Assembly: GCA_043738095.1 (NCBI GenBank)
Contig: JAYSZI010000067.1
Span: forward strand, 87,780 to 151,779
Source of the DNA: Lysobacter_K sp043738095
GTDB lineage: Bacteria; Pseudomonadota; Gammaproteobacteria; Xanthomonadales; Xanthomonadaceae
Length of the DNA stretch: 64,000 nucleotides
Reading direction: 5' to 3'
In this document: positions 44,637-53,821 of the stretch, piece after piece
Layout of the letters: every line of letters begins with the position of its first letter
Position numbering within the stretch: position 1 is the first letter of the stretch
Notes under the pieces: model-generated
Told to the model about the DNA's origin: nothing
What the model saw: only the letters and a program-made list of their open reading frames with translations
Database searches by the model: none
Position numbers and translations under genes: made by a program

Positions 44637-46838
44637 ATGCATTTCAACTCCCTTGTTGGCGGCCTGTTGCTCGCCCTCGTCGCCCCGGCCGTGTTCGCCG
44701 CCGCGCCCCTCCAGACTCCGCGCATCGACACCGAGATCGTGATCGACGGCCGCCTCGACGATGCGGCCTGGGCCCGTGCGGCGACGGTCGACCTCGGTTT
44801 CGAGAGCCAACCGGGCGACAACCTGCCCGCATCGGTCAAGACCACCGCATGGATCGCCTACACCGACGATGCCCTCGTGGTCGCGTTCCGGGCCGAAGAT
44901 CCGGACCCGGCGAAGATCCGCGCGTTCCTGCGCGACCGCGACGCGCTGTACAGCGACGACTTCGTCGGCGTGATGCTGGACACGTTCGACGACCAGCGCC
45001 GCGCCTATGAGTTCTTCGTCAATCCGCTTGGCGTGCAGGCCGACCTGATCAAGGAAGAGGCCACCGGCAACGAGGACGATTCCTGGGACGGCTTGTGGAC
45101 CAGCGCCGCGCGCATCACCGCCACCGGCTATGAGGTGGAGATGCGCATCCCGTTCGCCACGCTGCGCTTCAAGGACACCGATGGCGCGCGCCGCTGGGGC
45201 GCGAGTTTCCTGCGCATCCGTCCGCGCGAGCATCGTTTCCTGTATGCGAACCAGCGGGTCGAGCGTGGCAACCGTTGCTACCTGTGCACGTTCGACAAGC
45301 TGGAGGGTTTCAACGGAATTCAGCAAGGCCGCAACCTCGAGATCACGCCGACGCTGACCGTGATCAACGCCGAAAGTCGCGCCGCCCCGCAGGCACCGTG
45401 GCAGGGCGAAGGCACCGACATCGAGCCCGGGCTGGACGTGGCGTGGGCACCGAGCCCGAACTTCACCCTCAACGGCACCCTCAACCCGGATTTCTCCCAG
45501 GTCGAGTCCGACCAGGCGCAGCTCGACCTCAACACCAGTTTTGCGCTGTTTTTCCCTGAGAAGCGCCCGTTCTTCCTCGAAGGCGCGGACTACTTCAATA
45601 CCCCGCTCAATGTGCTCTACACCCGCCAGATCGCCGATCCCGATGCCGGCCTGCGCGTGACCGGACGCAACGGCAAACAAGCCTATGGCGCGATCCTCGC
45701 GCGCGACGCCGCCACGCAGGTGCTGGTGCCGGGCGTGCTCGGTTCGAGCTTCCGTTTTCTCGACCAGGAAGCCGACGTGCTGGTCGGTCGCTATCGCTAC
45801 GACCTCAGCAAGAGCACCACGCTCGGCGCGATCACCACCTACCGCGGCGGCGAGGACTACCGCAACGCGCTGGCCGGTGTCGACGGGCGCTGGCAGCAAG
45901 GCATCCACACCGTGCGCGGGCAGTGGCTGCGCAGCGACTCGCGTTACCCGGACAAACTGGGGGTGGCCGATGCGGCACCACAAGGCGATGCGTTCTTTGG
46001 CCACTACAGTGTCGGCAAGCGCAACTGGGATGCGACCGTGCAGTACACGCGGATCGATCCCGGCTTCCGCGCCGACCTGGGCTTCATTGCCCAGGTCGGT
46101 TTCAATCGTTCGCTCGTTGGCGGTAGTCGCACCTGGTTCGGCAAGGAGGGCGCGACGATCAGCCGCGTCACTCTCAGCGGCGATTGGGACATCACCCATC
46201 GCTACGACGGCCAGCTGTTGGAGCGCGAGCTCGAGGGCTACCTCAGGATCTCCGCCGCACGCGAGACCCAGGCCAACATCGGCGGCGTCACCCGGGTGCG
46301 GTTCTGGAACGGCCAGATGTTCGACGAAACCTTCATGACCGCCTACGCCGAGACGCGCGTGCGCCCCGGGCTGCAGTTGGGGATGTTCGTCCGTGCCGGC
46401 GACCAGCTCGACCTTGCCGCATCGCGCATGGGTCGTATCCGCCAGTGGGACCCGTTCGTAACGATGGACATCGGTCGCGGCATCAACCTCAACGTCAACT
46501 ACTCGCACCAGCGCCTGCAGCGCGACGGCGGCACCGCATTCGACGCCAAACTGGTCGACGCCCGCGCGAGCTGGCAGCTCGATCCGCGCCAGCGCGTCCG
46601 CCTGTCGGTGCAAGGCAGCGAGATCGAGCGCAACCAGGACCTGTACCCGCGTCCGGTAAAGCAGCGCGCGCGCGATGTCGCGGCGCAGTTGCTGTACTCG
46701 TACAAGCTCAACCCGCGCAGCGCGGTGTATGCGGGGTATTCGCACGGCGCTTTCGCCGACGACCGCACCGATACCCTGTTCGACAGCAACCGCAGCGTGT
46801 TCCTGAAGCTTAGCTACGCGTGGCAACCGAAGTTCTAA
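44637..46838 (+). CDS. DUF5916 / CBM9-like domain outer-membrane beta-barrel protein
   Basis: A 733-residue exported protein. The ATG at 44637 is chosen because it gives a clean signal peptide (MHFNSLVGGLLLALVAPAVF, cleavage after AFA). Residues about 25-200 form a CBM9-like beta domain (IDTEIVIDGRLDDAAWARA; YEFFVNPLGVQADLIKEE), then comes the DUF5916 region (NPDFSQVESDQAQLDLN, FPEKRPFFLEGADYF) and a C-terminal beta-barrel with alternating aromatic strands ending LSYAWQPKF, a typical outer-membrane C-terminus. The function is unknown; relatives are widespread in Xanthomonadales and Bacteroidetes. Confidence 0.92.
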   Translation: MHFNSLVGGLLLALVAPAVFAAAPLQTPRIDTEIVIDGRLDDAAWARAATVDLGFESQPGDNLPASVKTTAWIAYTDDALVVAFRAEDPDPAKIRAFLRDRDALYSDDFVGVMLDTFDDQRRAYEFFVNPLGVQADLIKEEATGNEDDSWDGLWTSAARITATGYEVEMRIPFATLRFKDTDGARRWGASFLRIRPREHRFLYANQRVERGNRCYLCTFDKLEGFNGIQQGRNLEITPTLTVINAESRAAPQAPWQGEGTDIEPGLDVAWAPSPNFTLNGTLNPDFSQVESDQAQLDLNTSFALFFPEKRPFFLEGADYFNTPLNVLYTRQIADPDAGLRVTGRNGKQAYGAILARDAATQVLVPGVLGSSFRFLDQEADVLVGRYRYDLSKSTTLGAITTYRGGEDYRNALAGVDGRWQQGIHTVRGQWLRSDSRYPDKLGVADAAPQGDAFFGHYSVGKRNWDATVQYTRIDPGFRADLGFIAQVGFNRSLVGGSRTWFGKEGATISRVTLSGDWDITHRYDGQLLERELEGYLRISAARETQANIGGVTRVRFWNGQMFDETFMTAYAETRVRPGLQLGMFVRAGDQLDLAASRMGRIRQWDPFVTMDIGRGINLNVNYSHQRLQRDGGTAFDAKLVDARASWQLDPRQRVRLSVQGSEIERNQDLYPRPVKQRARDVAAQLLYSYKLNPRSAVYAGYSHGAFADDRTDTLFDSNRSVFLKLSYAWQPKF

Positions 46839-46895
46839 GGGTCGCGCGGGGCCGGCGTCCTACGGAGTGAGCGGCGAGCGCGCCGCAGCGGACTC

Positions 46896-46995
46896 AGTGC
46901 GGGTTGCAACCCGCCATGGCGGTAATCACTCGTTGGCGTACGACCGACAATCAACGTCTCGCGGGACATTCCGCCCGATGGCGGCTGAAACCCGC
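46896..46995. repeat. Intergenic repeat with inverted ends abutting the ubiE stop
   Basis: A 100-base element filling the gap between the DUF5916 gene and ubiE. Its left end holds GCGGGTTGCAACCCGC (46899-46914, a perfect 16-base palindrome) followed by CATGGCGG. Its right end is an inverted, diverged copy (CGCCCGATGGCGGCTGAAACCCGC). Such a pair looks like a BIME-type or MITE-like element. It ends exactly where the ubiE stop codon begins and may act as a 3' hairpin for two convergent genes. Confidence 0.55.
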
Positions 46996-47778
46996 CTAGA
47001 CCTTGTACCCGGTGTGGATCGCGACGATCCCACCTGACAGGTTCTTGTAGTCGCAGCGAGCGAAGCCGGCCGTGGCCATCATCGCCTTGAGCTCGTCCTG
47101 CGGCGGATGCTTGCGAATGCTCTCTGCCAGGTACTGGTAGCTGTCGGCATCGTTGGCAAACAGCTTGCCGAGTTTGGGCAGGACATTGAACGAGTGGAAG
47201 TCGTAGAGCGGCTTGAACCAGTCGGCTTTCACTGCCGAAAATTCCAGCACGCGCGCCTGCCCGCCGACCTTGAGCACACGCAGAATTTCGCATAGCGCGG
47301 CGTCCTTGTCGGTGACGTTGCGCAGGCCGAACGCGATCGTGACCAGATCGAAGCTTGCATCCGGGAATGGCAGCTTCTCGGCATTGAGCTGCACGTATTC
47401 GAAGCCTGCAACGTGGCCCTTGTCGAGCATGCGGTCGCGGCCGACGCGCAGCATCGCGCCGTTGATGTCGCCGAGCACGACGCATCCGCTCTCGCGCTCA
47501 TCCTGAGCCTGTCGAAGGACGCGGTCGCGCAACAGCAGCGCGATGTCGCCCGTGCCGCCGGCGAGGTCGAGCACGCGGTCGCCGCGCTTAACTTGCGCCG
47601 TGGCGACGAAGTAGCGCTTCCAGACCCGATGCACGCCCAGGCTCATCAGGTCGTTCATCAGGTCGTAGTTGCTCGCCACCGACGAGAACACCTCGCCGAC
47701 GAGTTTCTGTTTGTCGCCGGTGGGGACGTCACGGAAACCGAAGTGGGTGGTGTTGGGTTTGTCGGTGGGATCGCTCAT
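46996..47778 (-). CDS. ubiE: Ubiquinone/menaquinone biosynthesis C-methyltransferase
   Basis: SAM-dependent methyltransferase of 260 residues that C-methylates the quinone ring in ubiquinone (and menaquinone) synthesis. Motif I is DRVLDLAGGTGDIALLL; other family blocks are SFDLVTIAFGLRNVTDKDAA, ADWFKPLYDFHSFNVLPKLG and LSGGIVAIHTGYKV. Between motif I and VVLGDINGAMLRVG the protein has an unusual insert, VLRQAQDERESG, where relatives have a short turn. The DNA there is a fragment of a dispersed repeat, inserted in frame. The rest of the enzyme appears intact. Confidence 0.95.
   Translation of the reverse strand: MSDPTDKPNTTHFGFRDVPTGDKQKLVGEVFSSVASNYDLMNDLMSLGVHRVWKRYFVATAQVKRGDRVLDLAGGTGDIALLLRDRVLRQAQDERESGCVVLGDINGAMLRVGRDRMLDKGHVAGFEYVQLNAEKLPFPDASFDLVTIAFGLRNVTDKDAALCEILRVLKVGGQARVLEFSAVKADWFKPLYDFHSFNVLPKLGKLFANDADSYQYLAESIRKHPPQDELKAMMATAGFARCDYKNLSGGIVAIHTGYKV
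47495..47521. repeat. In-frame fragment of a dispersed repeat inside ubiE
   Basis: On the minus strand the bases read GTCCTTCGACAGGCTCAGG then ATGAGCG, the core of a repeat scattered through many proteobacterial genomes and recognisable in proteins as LRQAQDER or, in another frame, FDRLR. It lengthens a surface turn of UbiE by about seven residues and keeps the frame. Confidence 0.75.
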
Positions 47779-48095
47779 GGGTGAATTATCGCACCGGATT
47801 GGCCGATCCCCGCGCGATGGATATCCCCGCCCCTACTGGCAGGCTGCGGCCACCCGTCTCCAAGGAAGTCCGCATGATCGCCACCGGAGGGATCACGCCC
47901 TGCTCGACACGGTCATAGCCAAGCCCGCTAGGGCTTGACCGAAGGCGACACCCCGATCGGCCGTTGTTGCGAACACAGCCAGGAGCCACGTTTTCTACCG
48001 GAATACCAGCCGTGCAAAGAACTCCGAAAATCAACAGGGCTGGTCGTGCATTGCACGATCGTGCAGGTGCTTGGCAGCCTCGTTGTGGACGGTAT
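47779..48095. other. Gap between ubiE and proA
   Basis: 317 bases holding the ubiE promoter side and the end of the proBA transcript. No frame with family features, repeat or clear terminator was found. Base composition is a little lower in GC around 47980-48060. Confidence 0.4.
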
Positions 48096-49355
48096 TCACG
48101 GCACGCTCTGCAGATGCCGGACATGTCCTTCACCGCGCACGACGAAACGTTCGATCGTGAGCGACTCCGCGCCCATAGGACCATAGGCATGCAGCCGGGT
48201 AGTGGAGATGCCGATCTCGGCGCCGAGGCCGAGTTCGCCGCCGTCTGAGAAACGCGATGACGCGTTGACCATCACCACCGCGGAGCGCAATTCCTGGACG
48301 AATCGGTCTGCGGTGGCTCCGTCACGAGTGGCGATGACTTCGGTATGGTCGGACCCGTACTGGCGGATGTGCGCGAGCGCCGCGTCGAGATCGTCGACTA
48401 CCCGCACCGCGAGCACCAGATCGAGAAACTCGGCGGCGTAGTCGTCATCACTGGCTGGCTGGACTTGGGGCACCAGTGCTCGCACGCGCTCGTCACCACG
48501 CAATTCGACCCCGCGAGCGTGCATGGCAGCCGCCGCCGTTGGTAAAAATCGCGGGGCGATATCCGCATGCACCAGCAGTGTTTCCAACGCATTGCACACG
48601 CCCGGACGGGTGGTCTTGCCATCGATTAGAAGGCGCTGCGCCAGCGCCGGATCGGCAGCGGCATCAACATAGAGATGGCACACGCCCTTGTAGTGTTTGA
48701 TCACCGGCACGCGCGCGTGTTCGGCGACGAACCGGATAAGGCCTTCGCCACCGCGCGGGATCACGAGATCGACGATGCCACTGAGCTGCACCAGCTCGAG
48801 CATGGCGTCGCGACGCAGATCGTCCAGCAGGGTGATGGCTGCCTCCGCCAAGCCGGCATCACGCAGTGCACGTTGCAATGCCGCGGCGATGGCGCGGTTG
48901 GAGTGGATCGCTTCCGAACCTCCACGCAGGATCACGCCGTTACCGGCTTTAATGCACAAAGCCGCGGCATCGGCGGTGACGTTCGGTCTCGCCTCATAGA
49001 TCATCGCGATCACGCCCAGCGGCACACGCACCCGTTCCACCTGCAGGCCGTTAGGGCGCGTATCGCGCTGTGTGACCTGACCGACGGGATCGGGAAGGGC
49101 GGCGATGTGATGCACCGCGTCGGCGATGCCACTCAACCGGGCTGCATCCAGGCGCAAACGATCAAGCATCGCGCCGGTAATGCCCTTGGCTTGCGCAGCC
49201 CGCATATCTTGGCCATTGGCGGTCAGAATCGCCCGCGCATCGGCATGCAAGGCATCGGCCATCGCGTGCAACAACGCGGTCTTGGCATGGCCCGACAGCA
49301 CGGCGATCTGCTCGGCGGCAGCGCGACAGTTCAGTGCAAGTTGCTTAATGCTCAT
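48096..49355 (-). CDS. proA: Glutamate-5-semialdehyde dehydrogenase (gamma-glutamyl phosphate reductase)
   Basis: Second enzyme of proline synthesis, reducing gamma-glutamyl phosphate with NADPH; 419 residues, normal length. The catalytic Cys lies in KTTRPGVCNALETLLVH; other ALDH-type blocks are VPLGVIAMIYEARPNVTADA, GNGVILRGGSEAIHSN and VIPRGGEGLIRFV. It ends GPMGAESLTIERFVVRGEG and then a 10-residue tail. Its start overlaps proB by four bases, so the two form the proBA operon. Confidence 0.97.
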   Translation of the reverse strand: MSIKQLALNCRAAAEQIAVLSGHAKTALLHAMADALHADARAILTANGQDMRAAQAKGITGAMLDRLRLDAARLSGIADAVHHIAALPDPVGQVTQRDTRPNGLQVERVRVPLGVIAMIYEARPNVTADAAALCIKAGNGVILRGGSEAIHSNRAIAAALQRALRDAGLAEAAITLLDDLRRDAMLELVQLSGIVDLVIPRGGEGLIRFVAEHARVPVIKHYKGVCHLYVDAAADPALAQRLLIDGKTTRPGVCNALETLLVHADIAPRFLPTAAAAMHARGVELRGDERVRALVPQVQPASDDDYAAEFLDLVLAVRVVDDLDAALAHIRQYGSDHTEVIATRDGATADRFVQELRSAVVMVNASSRFSDGGELGLGAEIGISTTRLHAYGPMGAESLTIERFVVRGEGHVRHLQSVP

Positions 49356-50548
49356 GCGCTGACGGCCCCAGATTCCAGCACCACCAGATCGTCGCGATGC
49401 ACCACGGTTTCACCGTGGCTGTAGCCCAGAACGTTTTCGATCTCCCGGGTGTGTTTGCCGGCGAGTTGGGCGATTTCGCTGGCGGCGTACTGGCTGATAC
49501 CGCGCGCAACGCCACGCCCGTCGTCGTGGCGGACGATGTCGATCACATCGCCGCGTGCAAAGGTGCCGCTCGCGCCGATGATGCCGCCTGGCAACAGCGA
49601 CGCGCCACTGTCGCGTAGCGCGCGCGCCGCGCCGGCATCGATGCGGATGCTGCCGATGACCGACGGGGCGTGCCGGAGCCAATACTTGCGCGCCTGCAAC
49701 CGGGTCCTGCCGGCAAGCAGGCGGGTGCCGCGCAGCCGGCCCTGCGCAAGCAAACGCAGCGTTTCTTCGTTACGGCCGTTGAACAGCACGGTGTCGATAC
49801 CCGCCGCAGCCGCCTTCTCTGCCGCCTCCAGTTTGGTTCGCATGCCGCCAGTGCCCACAACGGTGCCGGCATCGCCGGCCATCGCCTTTAGTTCGGGCGC
49901 GCCGGCTTGCGCCTGGTCCACCGGGAGTGCATCCGGATCGGTGCGCGGATTCGCCGTATACAGCCCGTCGATATCGGTGGCGATCAACAGGATCTCGGCG
50001 TCGATCAACGCTGCGACATAGGCGGCCAGATTATCGTTGTCGCCCAGCTTCAGCTCGTCGACCGCGACGGTGTCGTTTTCATTCACCACGGGCAGCGCAC
50101 CCAGTGCGAGCAGTTCGCACAGCGTGGCACGGGCGTTGAGGTAGCGGCGACGATTGCGCAGATCGTCGTGGGTGAGCAGCACCTGAGCAACGGGACGATC
50201 GAACAGGCTCTGCCACAGCGCGATCATCGGTGTTTGACCAAGTGCGGCCATGGCCTGCTTGGCGGCGAGGCCATGGCGAACATCTGGCTGCGCCCGTAGC
50301 AAGGCGCGTCCGGCCGCTACAGCGCCGGATGAAACCACCACCACTTCGTGTCCATCGGCATGGCACGCGTCGACGAACCGGGCGAGGCCGAGCGCGAAGC
50401 GAGCGTTCAGGCCACCCCCATCGGCCGCAAGTAGGTTGCTGCCGACCTTGAGCACGACGCGCTTGAAAGCCGGCAACGGTTGCTCGCGGAATTGGCACGC
50501 GTCCGCCTGCACTGGCATGGTTTGAAGAGGGGTGTTGCTGCAATTCAT
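49352..50548 (-). CDS. proB: Glutamate 5-kinase
   Basis: First, feedback-controlled enzyme of proline synthesis; 398 residues from the ATG at 50548. An amino-acid kinase domain (about 25-280: RVVLKVGSNLLA, VVVVSSGAVAAG, LPVVNENDTVAVDELKLGDN) is followed by a C-terminal PUA domain (about 295-390). The frame is open further upstream, but that part lacks family features; an ATG at 50518 (MPVQADACQF) is an equally plausible start. Neither has a clear Shine-Dalgarno. It overlaps proA by four bases. Confidence 0.95.
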   Translation of the reverse strand: MNCSNTPLQTMPVQADACQFREQPLPAFKRVVLKVGSNLLAADGGGLNARFALGLARFVDACHADGHEVVVVSSGAVAAGRALLRAQPDVRHGLAAKQAMAALGQTPMIALWQSLFDRPVAQVLLTHDDLRNRRRYLNARATLCELLALGALPVVNENDTVAVDELKLGDNDNLAAYVAALIDAEILLIATDIDGLYTANPRTDPDALPVDQAQAGAPELKAMAGDAGTVVGTGGMRTKLEAAEKAAAAGIDTVLFNGRNEETLRLLAQGRLRGTRLLAGRTRLQARKYWLRHAPSVIGSIRIDAGAARALRDSGASLLPGGIIGASGTFARGDVIDIVRHDDGRGVARGISQYAASEIAQLAGKHTREIENVLGYSHGETVVHRDDLVVLESGAVSA

Positions 50549-50819
50549 GGCGCTCGATCGGCGTGAAGGTGGCGACAGGTTCGGTCCCAATGACCGGGAC
50601 CGGCCACGGTGGAGTTGTTTGGCATGAAACCGCCCGTTCAAAAGGCGGACGCGTCTGTACAAGTAGCCCCAACTAGGCTCATGTCGCATGCGTGTCCACA
50701 CAGTCTCCGGGGCCCGGTGCCAAAGCGCTACAAGGAAAAGACATATCCATATTCTTTCGGTTAGGTGCCGCGTAGGGAGTTGCCACGAACGATGCGCCCA
50801 CGGTCACCGGGGCTGCGAA

Positions 50820-53660
50820 TCAGCCAGTGTTCTGCACCCCCGCCGCGATGCCGTTGATGGTGGCGATCAGCGCCTCCAGCAGCGCGTCGTCGCTCCGGTC
50901 CGTGGCCCGCCAGCGCGCGAGAAGGTCGACCTGAAGCAGGCTTATCGGATCCACATACGGGTTGCGCAAGCGGATCGACTGACGCAGTCGGCGGTCGCCG
51001 GATAGCAATCCATCGCTGCCCTTAATCGCGAATATCGCGGCGCACGTGCGCGCGAACTCGGCGGCGATAACAGGATGGAATTGCTCATGCAGTTCTCCCG
51101 CAAGCTGCGAGTACCGTTCAAAGATGCCGGCGTCGGACTTGGCCAACACCATTTCGACGTCATCGATCAGGGTGCCGAAGAAGGTCCAGTCGCGCGCCAT
51201 GTCGGCGAGCAACTCGCGGCCGTGCCGTTGCAGCGCGCGCTCGAGCGCGGTGCCGACTCCGTACCACGCCGTCAGCCCGGAGCGGTTTTGCGACCAGGCG
51301 AACACCCACGGAATCGCCCGTAGCGCATCGATGCCACCCCCGGCGACGCGCTTGCTCGGACGCGAGCCGATGCGCAGGCGCTCGATCACATCGATCGGCG
51401 TGGCCGCGCGGAAATATGCAAGGAAGTCTGGGTCCTCGTGCACCAGTGCGCGGTAGTGCACGCGCGCATCGGCGGCCAGTTCGGCGGCGATCGCACGCCA
51501 GTCGGACTCGCGCGGTTCCGGTGGCCGCGGCCGCAACGTCGCACGCAGCACCGCGCCGGTACTTTGTTCGAGCTCACGCAGCGCCAGCGCGCGGATCCCG
51601 TACTTGCGGTGAATCACCTCGCCCTGCTCGGTCACGCGCAGGTAGCCGTTGACCGAGCCGCGCGGCGCGGCGATCACCGCGCGCCCGGTTTTGCCGCCGC
51701 CACGGCTGATCGAGCCACCGCGGCCGTGGAAGAAGACGATGCGCACGCCACTGTCATGGGCGAGTTGGGTCAGCGCGATCTGGGACTGCTGCAACGCCCA
51801 ACGCGAGGCCAGCAGCCCACCATCTTTAGCGCTGTCGGAGTAGCCGAGCATCACCAGCTGGCGGCCGCCGCGCGCGTCGAGGTGGGCGCGGTACAGCGGG
51901 TCGACGAACAACGCGCGCAAGGTGTCAGCGGCGGCATCGAGGTCGTCGACGGTTTCAAACAGCGGCGCTACGTCCAGCGGTACGCAGCCCGCGTCGTCCA
52001 CGCAACCGGCGATCCGCGCCAGCACCAGAACCGCCAGTGCATCGGCAGCACTGCGACTCATGCTGATGATGTACGGCCCGAATGCGCGTGCGCCGTAGCG
52101 TGGGCGCAGCGCGGCAACGGTGCGAAGCACGTCGAGGGTCGAACGCGCGTTCGTGCTGTCCGGCATCGACACCGACGTCGTGCCTTGGAGCCACGCGTGC
52201 AACCGCGCTGCGCGCTCTGGCGCACTGCGTGACTCCCATTGCGGGTCATCGAGCAATGCTGCGAGTGCGGCCTCATGCGTGGCCGAATCCTGGCGCAGGT
52301 CGAGGCTGGCCAGATGAAAGCCGAAACATTCTGCACGCCGCCGCAGGCGCTGCACCGCAAATCCACCGGCATGTTCGCCACGGTGGGCGCGCAGGCTATC
52401 GGCGATCAGGTCGATGTCGGCGAGGAACGCCGTCGGCTGCGCATAGCCCGACACTTCCTCTTGCGCGGTTGCCCTCAGGCGCTCGGTCATCAGCGCCAGC
52501 AGGTTGCGATACGGCATGTCGGCATGGCGCGGATGCAGTTTCGCCGCCGCCTGCGGCAACAGCGCGCGATATTCGTCGATGCGCGCCAACAGCGCAGCCG
52601 ATACGCCGACCCGCGTGGTCGACTGGCTCAGCAGTTCGCCGAGGGCGTCCAAATCACGTCGGTACGCGGCCACCACGACTGCACGCTGCCCGGCGAGCGT
52701 CGCGGCGATGGTCGCGGCACCGACGTTGGGGTTGCCATCCATGTCGCCACCGACCCAGCTGCCGAAACCGAGCACGTCCGGCACCGTCAAGGCATCACCG
52801 AAATGCTCGCGCAGTGCCTGCTCGAAGATTTCGTAGTACACGGGCAGCGCGCGATACAGCACTTCGGACAGGTAATAGCTGACGTGCTCGAACTCATCGG
52901 CGACGCTGGGCTTGGCGGCCGGTGCTTCGGCGGTTTGCCAACTGACGGTGAGGGCCAGCCGGATACGCTCGCGATCGGCCCGGCGCTCGGCCGGGGTGCG
53001 CCCGCGGTCGATGTCGGCAACCAAGCAGGCGACGATCTGGCGCTCTTTTTTCAGCAGCGCACGTCGCACCGCTTCGGTGGGATGGGCGGTGAATACTGGT
53101 TCTATCCGCAGCCGCGGCAGCAGGGCGGCGAGCTCCCCGGCACTGACGCCGTCCCGCGCGAGGGCGCCGAGGACATCGTTCAGCCCGCTAGGTTGAGCTT
53201 GATCGCCGCTGCGTTCGTGATCCCGACGGCGGCGGACGCGGTGCACGCGCTCGGCGAGGTTGATCGCCTGAAAATAGGTCGCGAACGCGCGCACGAGGTC
53301 GCCGGCTTGGTCGAGGGCGATGCCGTGCAGTGCACTGGCTAATTCGGCGACAGGCGCCTGAGTTTCGCGACGGCGGATCGCCGCGCGTCGCAACGCTTCC
53401 ACCGCGGCCAGGAACTCCGGCCCGTGTTGCTCGGCAAGAATCTCGCCGACAACCGCTCCGAGCATCTTGACGTCCTCGCGCAACAAGGCGTCCGTAGGCG
53501 CGAAGGCGACAGTGCGAAGGGGTTCTTCTAAGGCTTCGTCGGCCGGCGGTAGGCTGGCAGAAGCAGGGTTCTGGCTTCCAGGCGCGGCCACAGACGCGGG
53601 AAGCCCCGGCGCGGTGGCGGCGGCGAGCGCCCAGATGCGGAAAGTCGAGTCGTTGTTCAC
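50820..53660 (-). CDS. ppc: Phosphoenolpyruvate carboxylase with a signal-peptide-like N-terminal extension
   Basis: Cytoplasmic anaplerotic enzyme (PEP plus bicarbonate to oxaloacetate). The called frame gives 946 residues. Key sites: His193 in VFTAHPTEAVRR, DMDGNPNVG, LGYSDSAKDGG, the mobile loop FHGRGGSISRGGGK and the C-terminal QNTG. Homology to PEPC begins only near residue 55 (ALLREDVKMLGAVVGEIL). Before it the frame starts with GTG and NNDSTFRIWALAAAT, closely resembling the leader of the secreted protease next door (KSNSSFRISALAAAT). No ATG lies between, so the true start is unclear; a GTG at residue 24 is possible. Confidence 0.95.
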   Translation of the reverse strand: MNNDSTFRIWALAAATAPGLPASVAAPGSQNPASASLPPADEALEEPLRTVAFAPTDALLREDVKMLGAVVGEILAEQHGPEFLAAVEALRRAAIRRRETQAPVAELASALHGIALDQAGDLVRAFATYFQAINLAERVHRVRRRRDHERSGDQAQPSGLNDVLGALARDGVSAGELAALLPRLRIEPVFTAHPTEAVRRALLKKERQIVACLVADIDRGRTPAERRADRERIRLALTVSWQTAEAPAAKPSVADEFEHVSYYLSEVLYRALPVYYEIFEQALREHFGDALTVPDVLGFGSWVGGDMDGNPNVGAATIAATLAGQRAVVVAAYRRDLDALGELLSQSTTRVGVSAALLARIDEYRALLPQAAAKLHPRHADMPYRNLLALMTERLRATAQEEVSGYAQPTAFLADIDLIADSLRAHRGEHAGGFAVQRLRRRAECFGFHLASLDLRQDSATHEAALAALLDDPQWESRSAPERAARLHAWLQGTTSVSMPDSTNARSTLDVLRTVAALRPRYGARAFGPYIISMSRSAADALAVLVLARIAGCVDDAGCVPLDVAPLFETVDDLDAAADTLRALFVDPLYRAHLDARGGRQLVMLGYSDSAKDGGLLASRWALQQSQIALTQLAHDSGVRIVFFHGRGGSISRGGGKTGRAVIAAPRGSVNGYLRVTEQGEVIHRKYGIRALALRELEQSTGAVLRATLRPRPPEPRESDWRAIAAELAADARVHYRALVHEDPDFLAYFRAATPIDVIERLRIGSRPSKRVAGGGIDALRAIPWVFAWSQNRSGLTAWYGVGTALERALQRHGRELLADMARDWTFFGTLIDDVEMVLAKSDAGIFERYSQLAGELHEQFHPVIAAEFARTCAAIFAIKGSDGLLSGDRRLRQSIRLRNPYVDPISLLQVDLLARWRATDRSDDALLEALIATINGIAAGVQNTG

Positions 53661-53761
53661 TTGAGTCTGTTGAGGTTGACGGCGTTGGGCCTATGACACG
53701 ATTAATTCTGCGAAATAACCAGTTCAAACACCGCGAAGCGATGCTGACGGGCCGCAGAACC

Positions 53762-53796
53762 GAAAACGGCCCCGGCATGATTGCCGGGGCCGAAAA
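53762..53796 (-). terminator. Terminator hairpin after the S8 protease gene
   Basis: A near-perfect palindrome, CGGCCCCGGCA / TTGCCGGGGCCG with a TGA loop (53767-53791), flanked by AAAA on one side and AAAAG on the other. On the minus strand it lies about 30 bases after the protease stop and ends in GTTTTC, so it can act as a Rho-independent terminator between the protease and ppc. Confidence 0.75.
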
Positions 53797-53821
53797 GAAC
53801 CACTCGGGGGCGATCCTTTTT

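Noticed and set aside
44622..46826. A 734-codon minus-strand open frame opposite the DUF5916 gene
   Set aside because: The opposite strand has a signal peptide, family blocks and a C-terminal barrel; the antisense translation has no fold-like pattern.
50549..50819. A proline attenuator or leader peptide upstream of proB
   Set aside because: No run of Pro codons, terminator/antiterminator pair or T-box-like motif could be read there.
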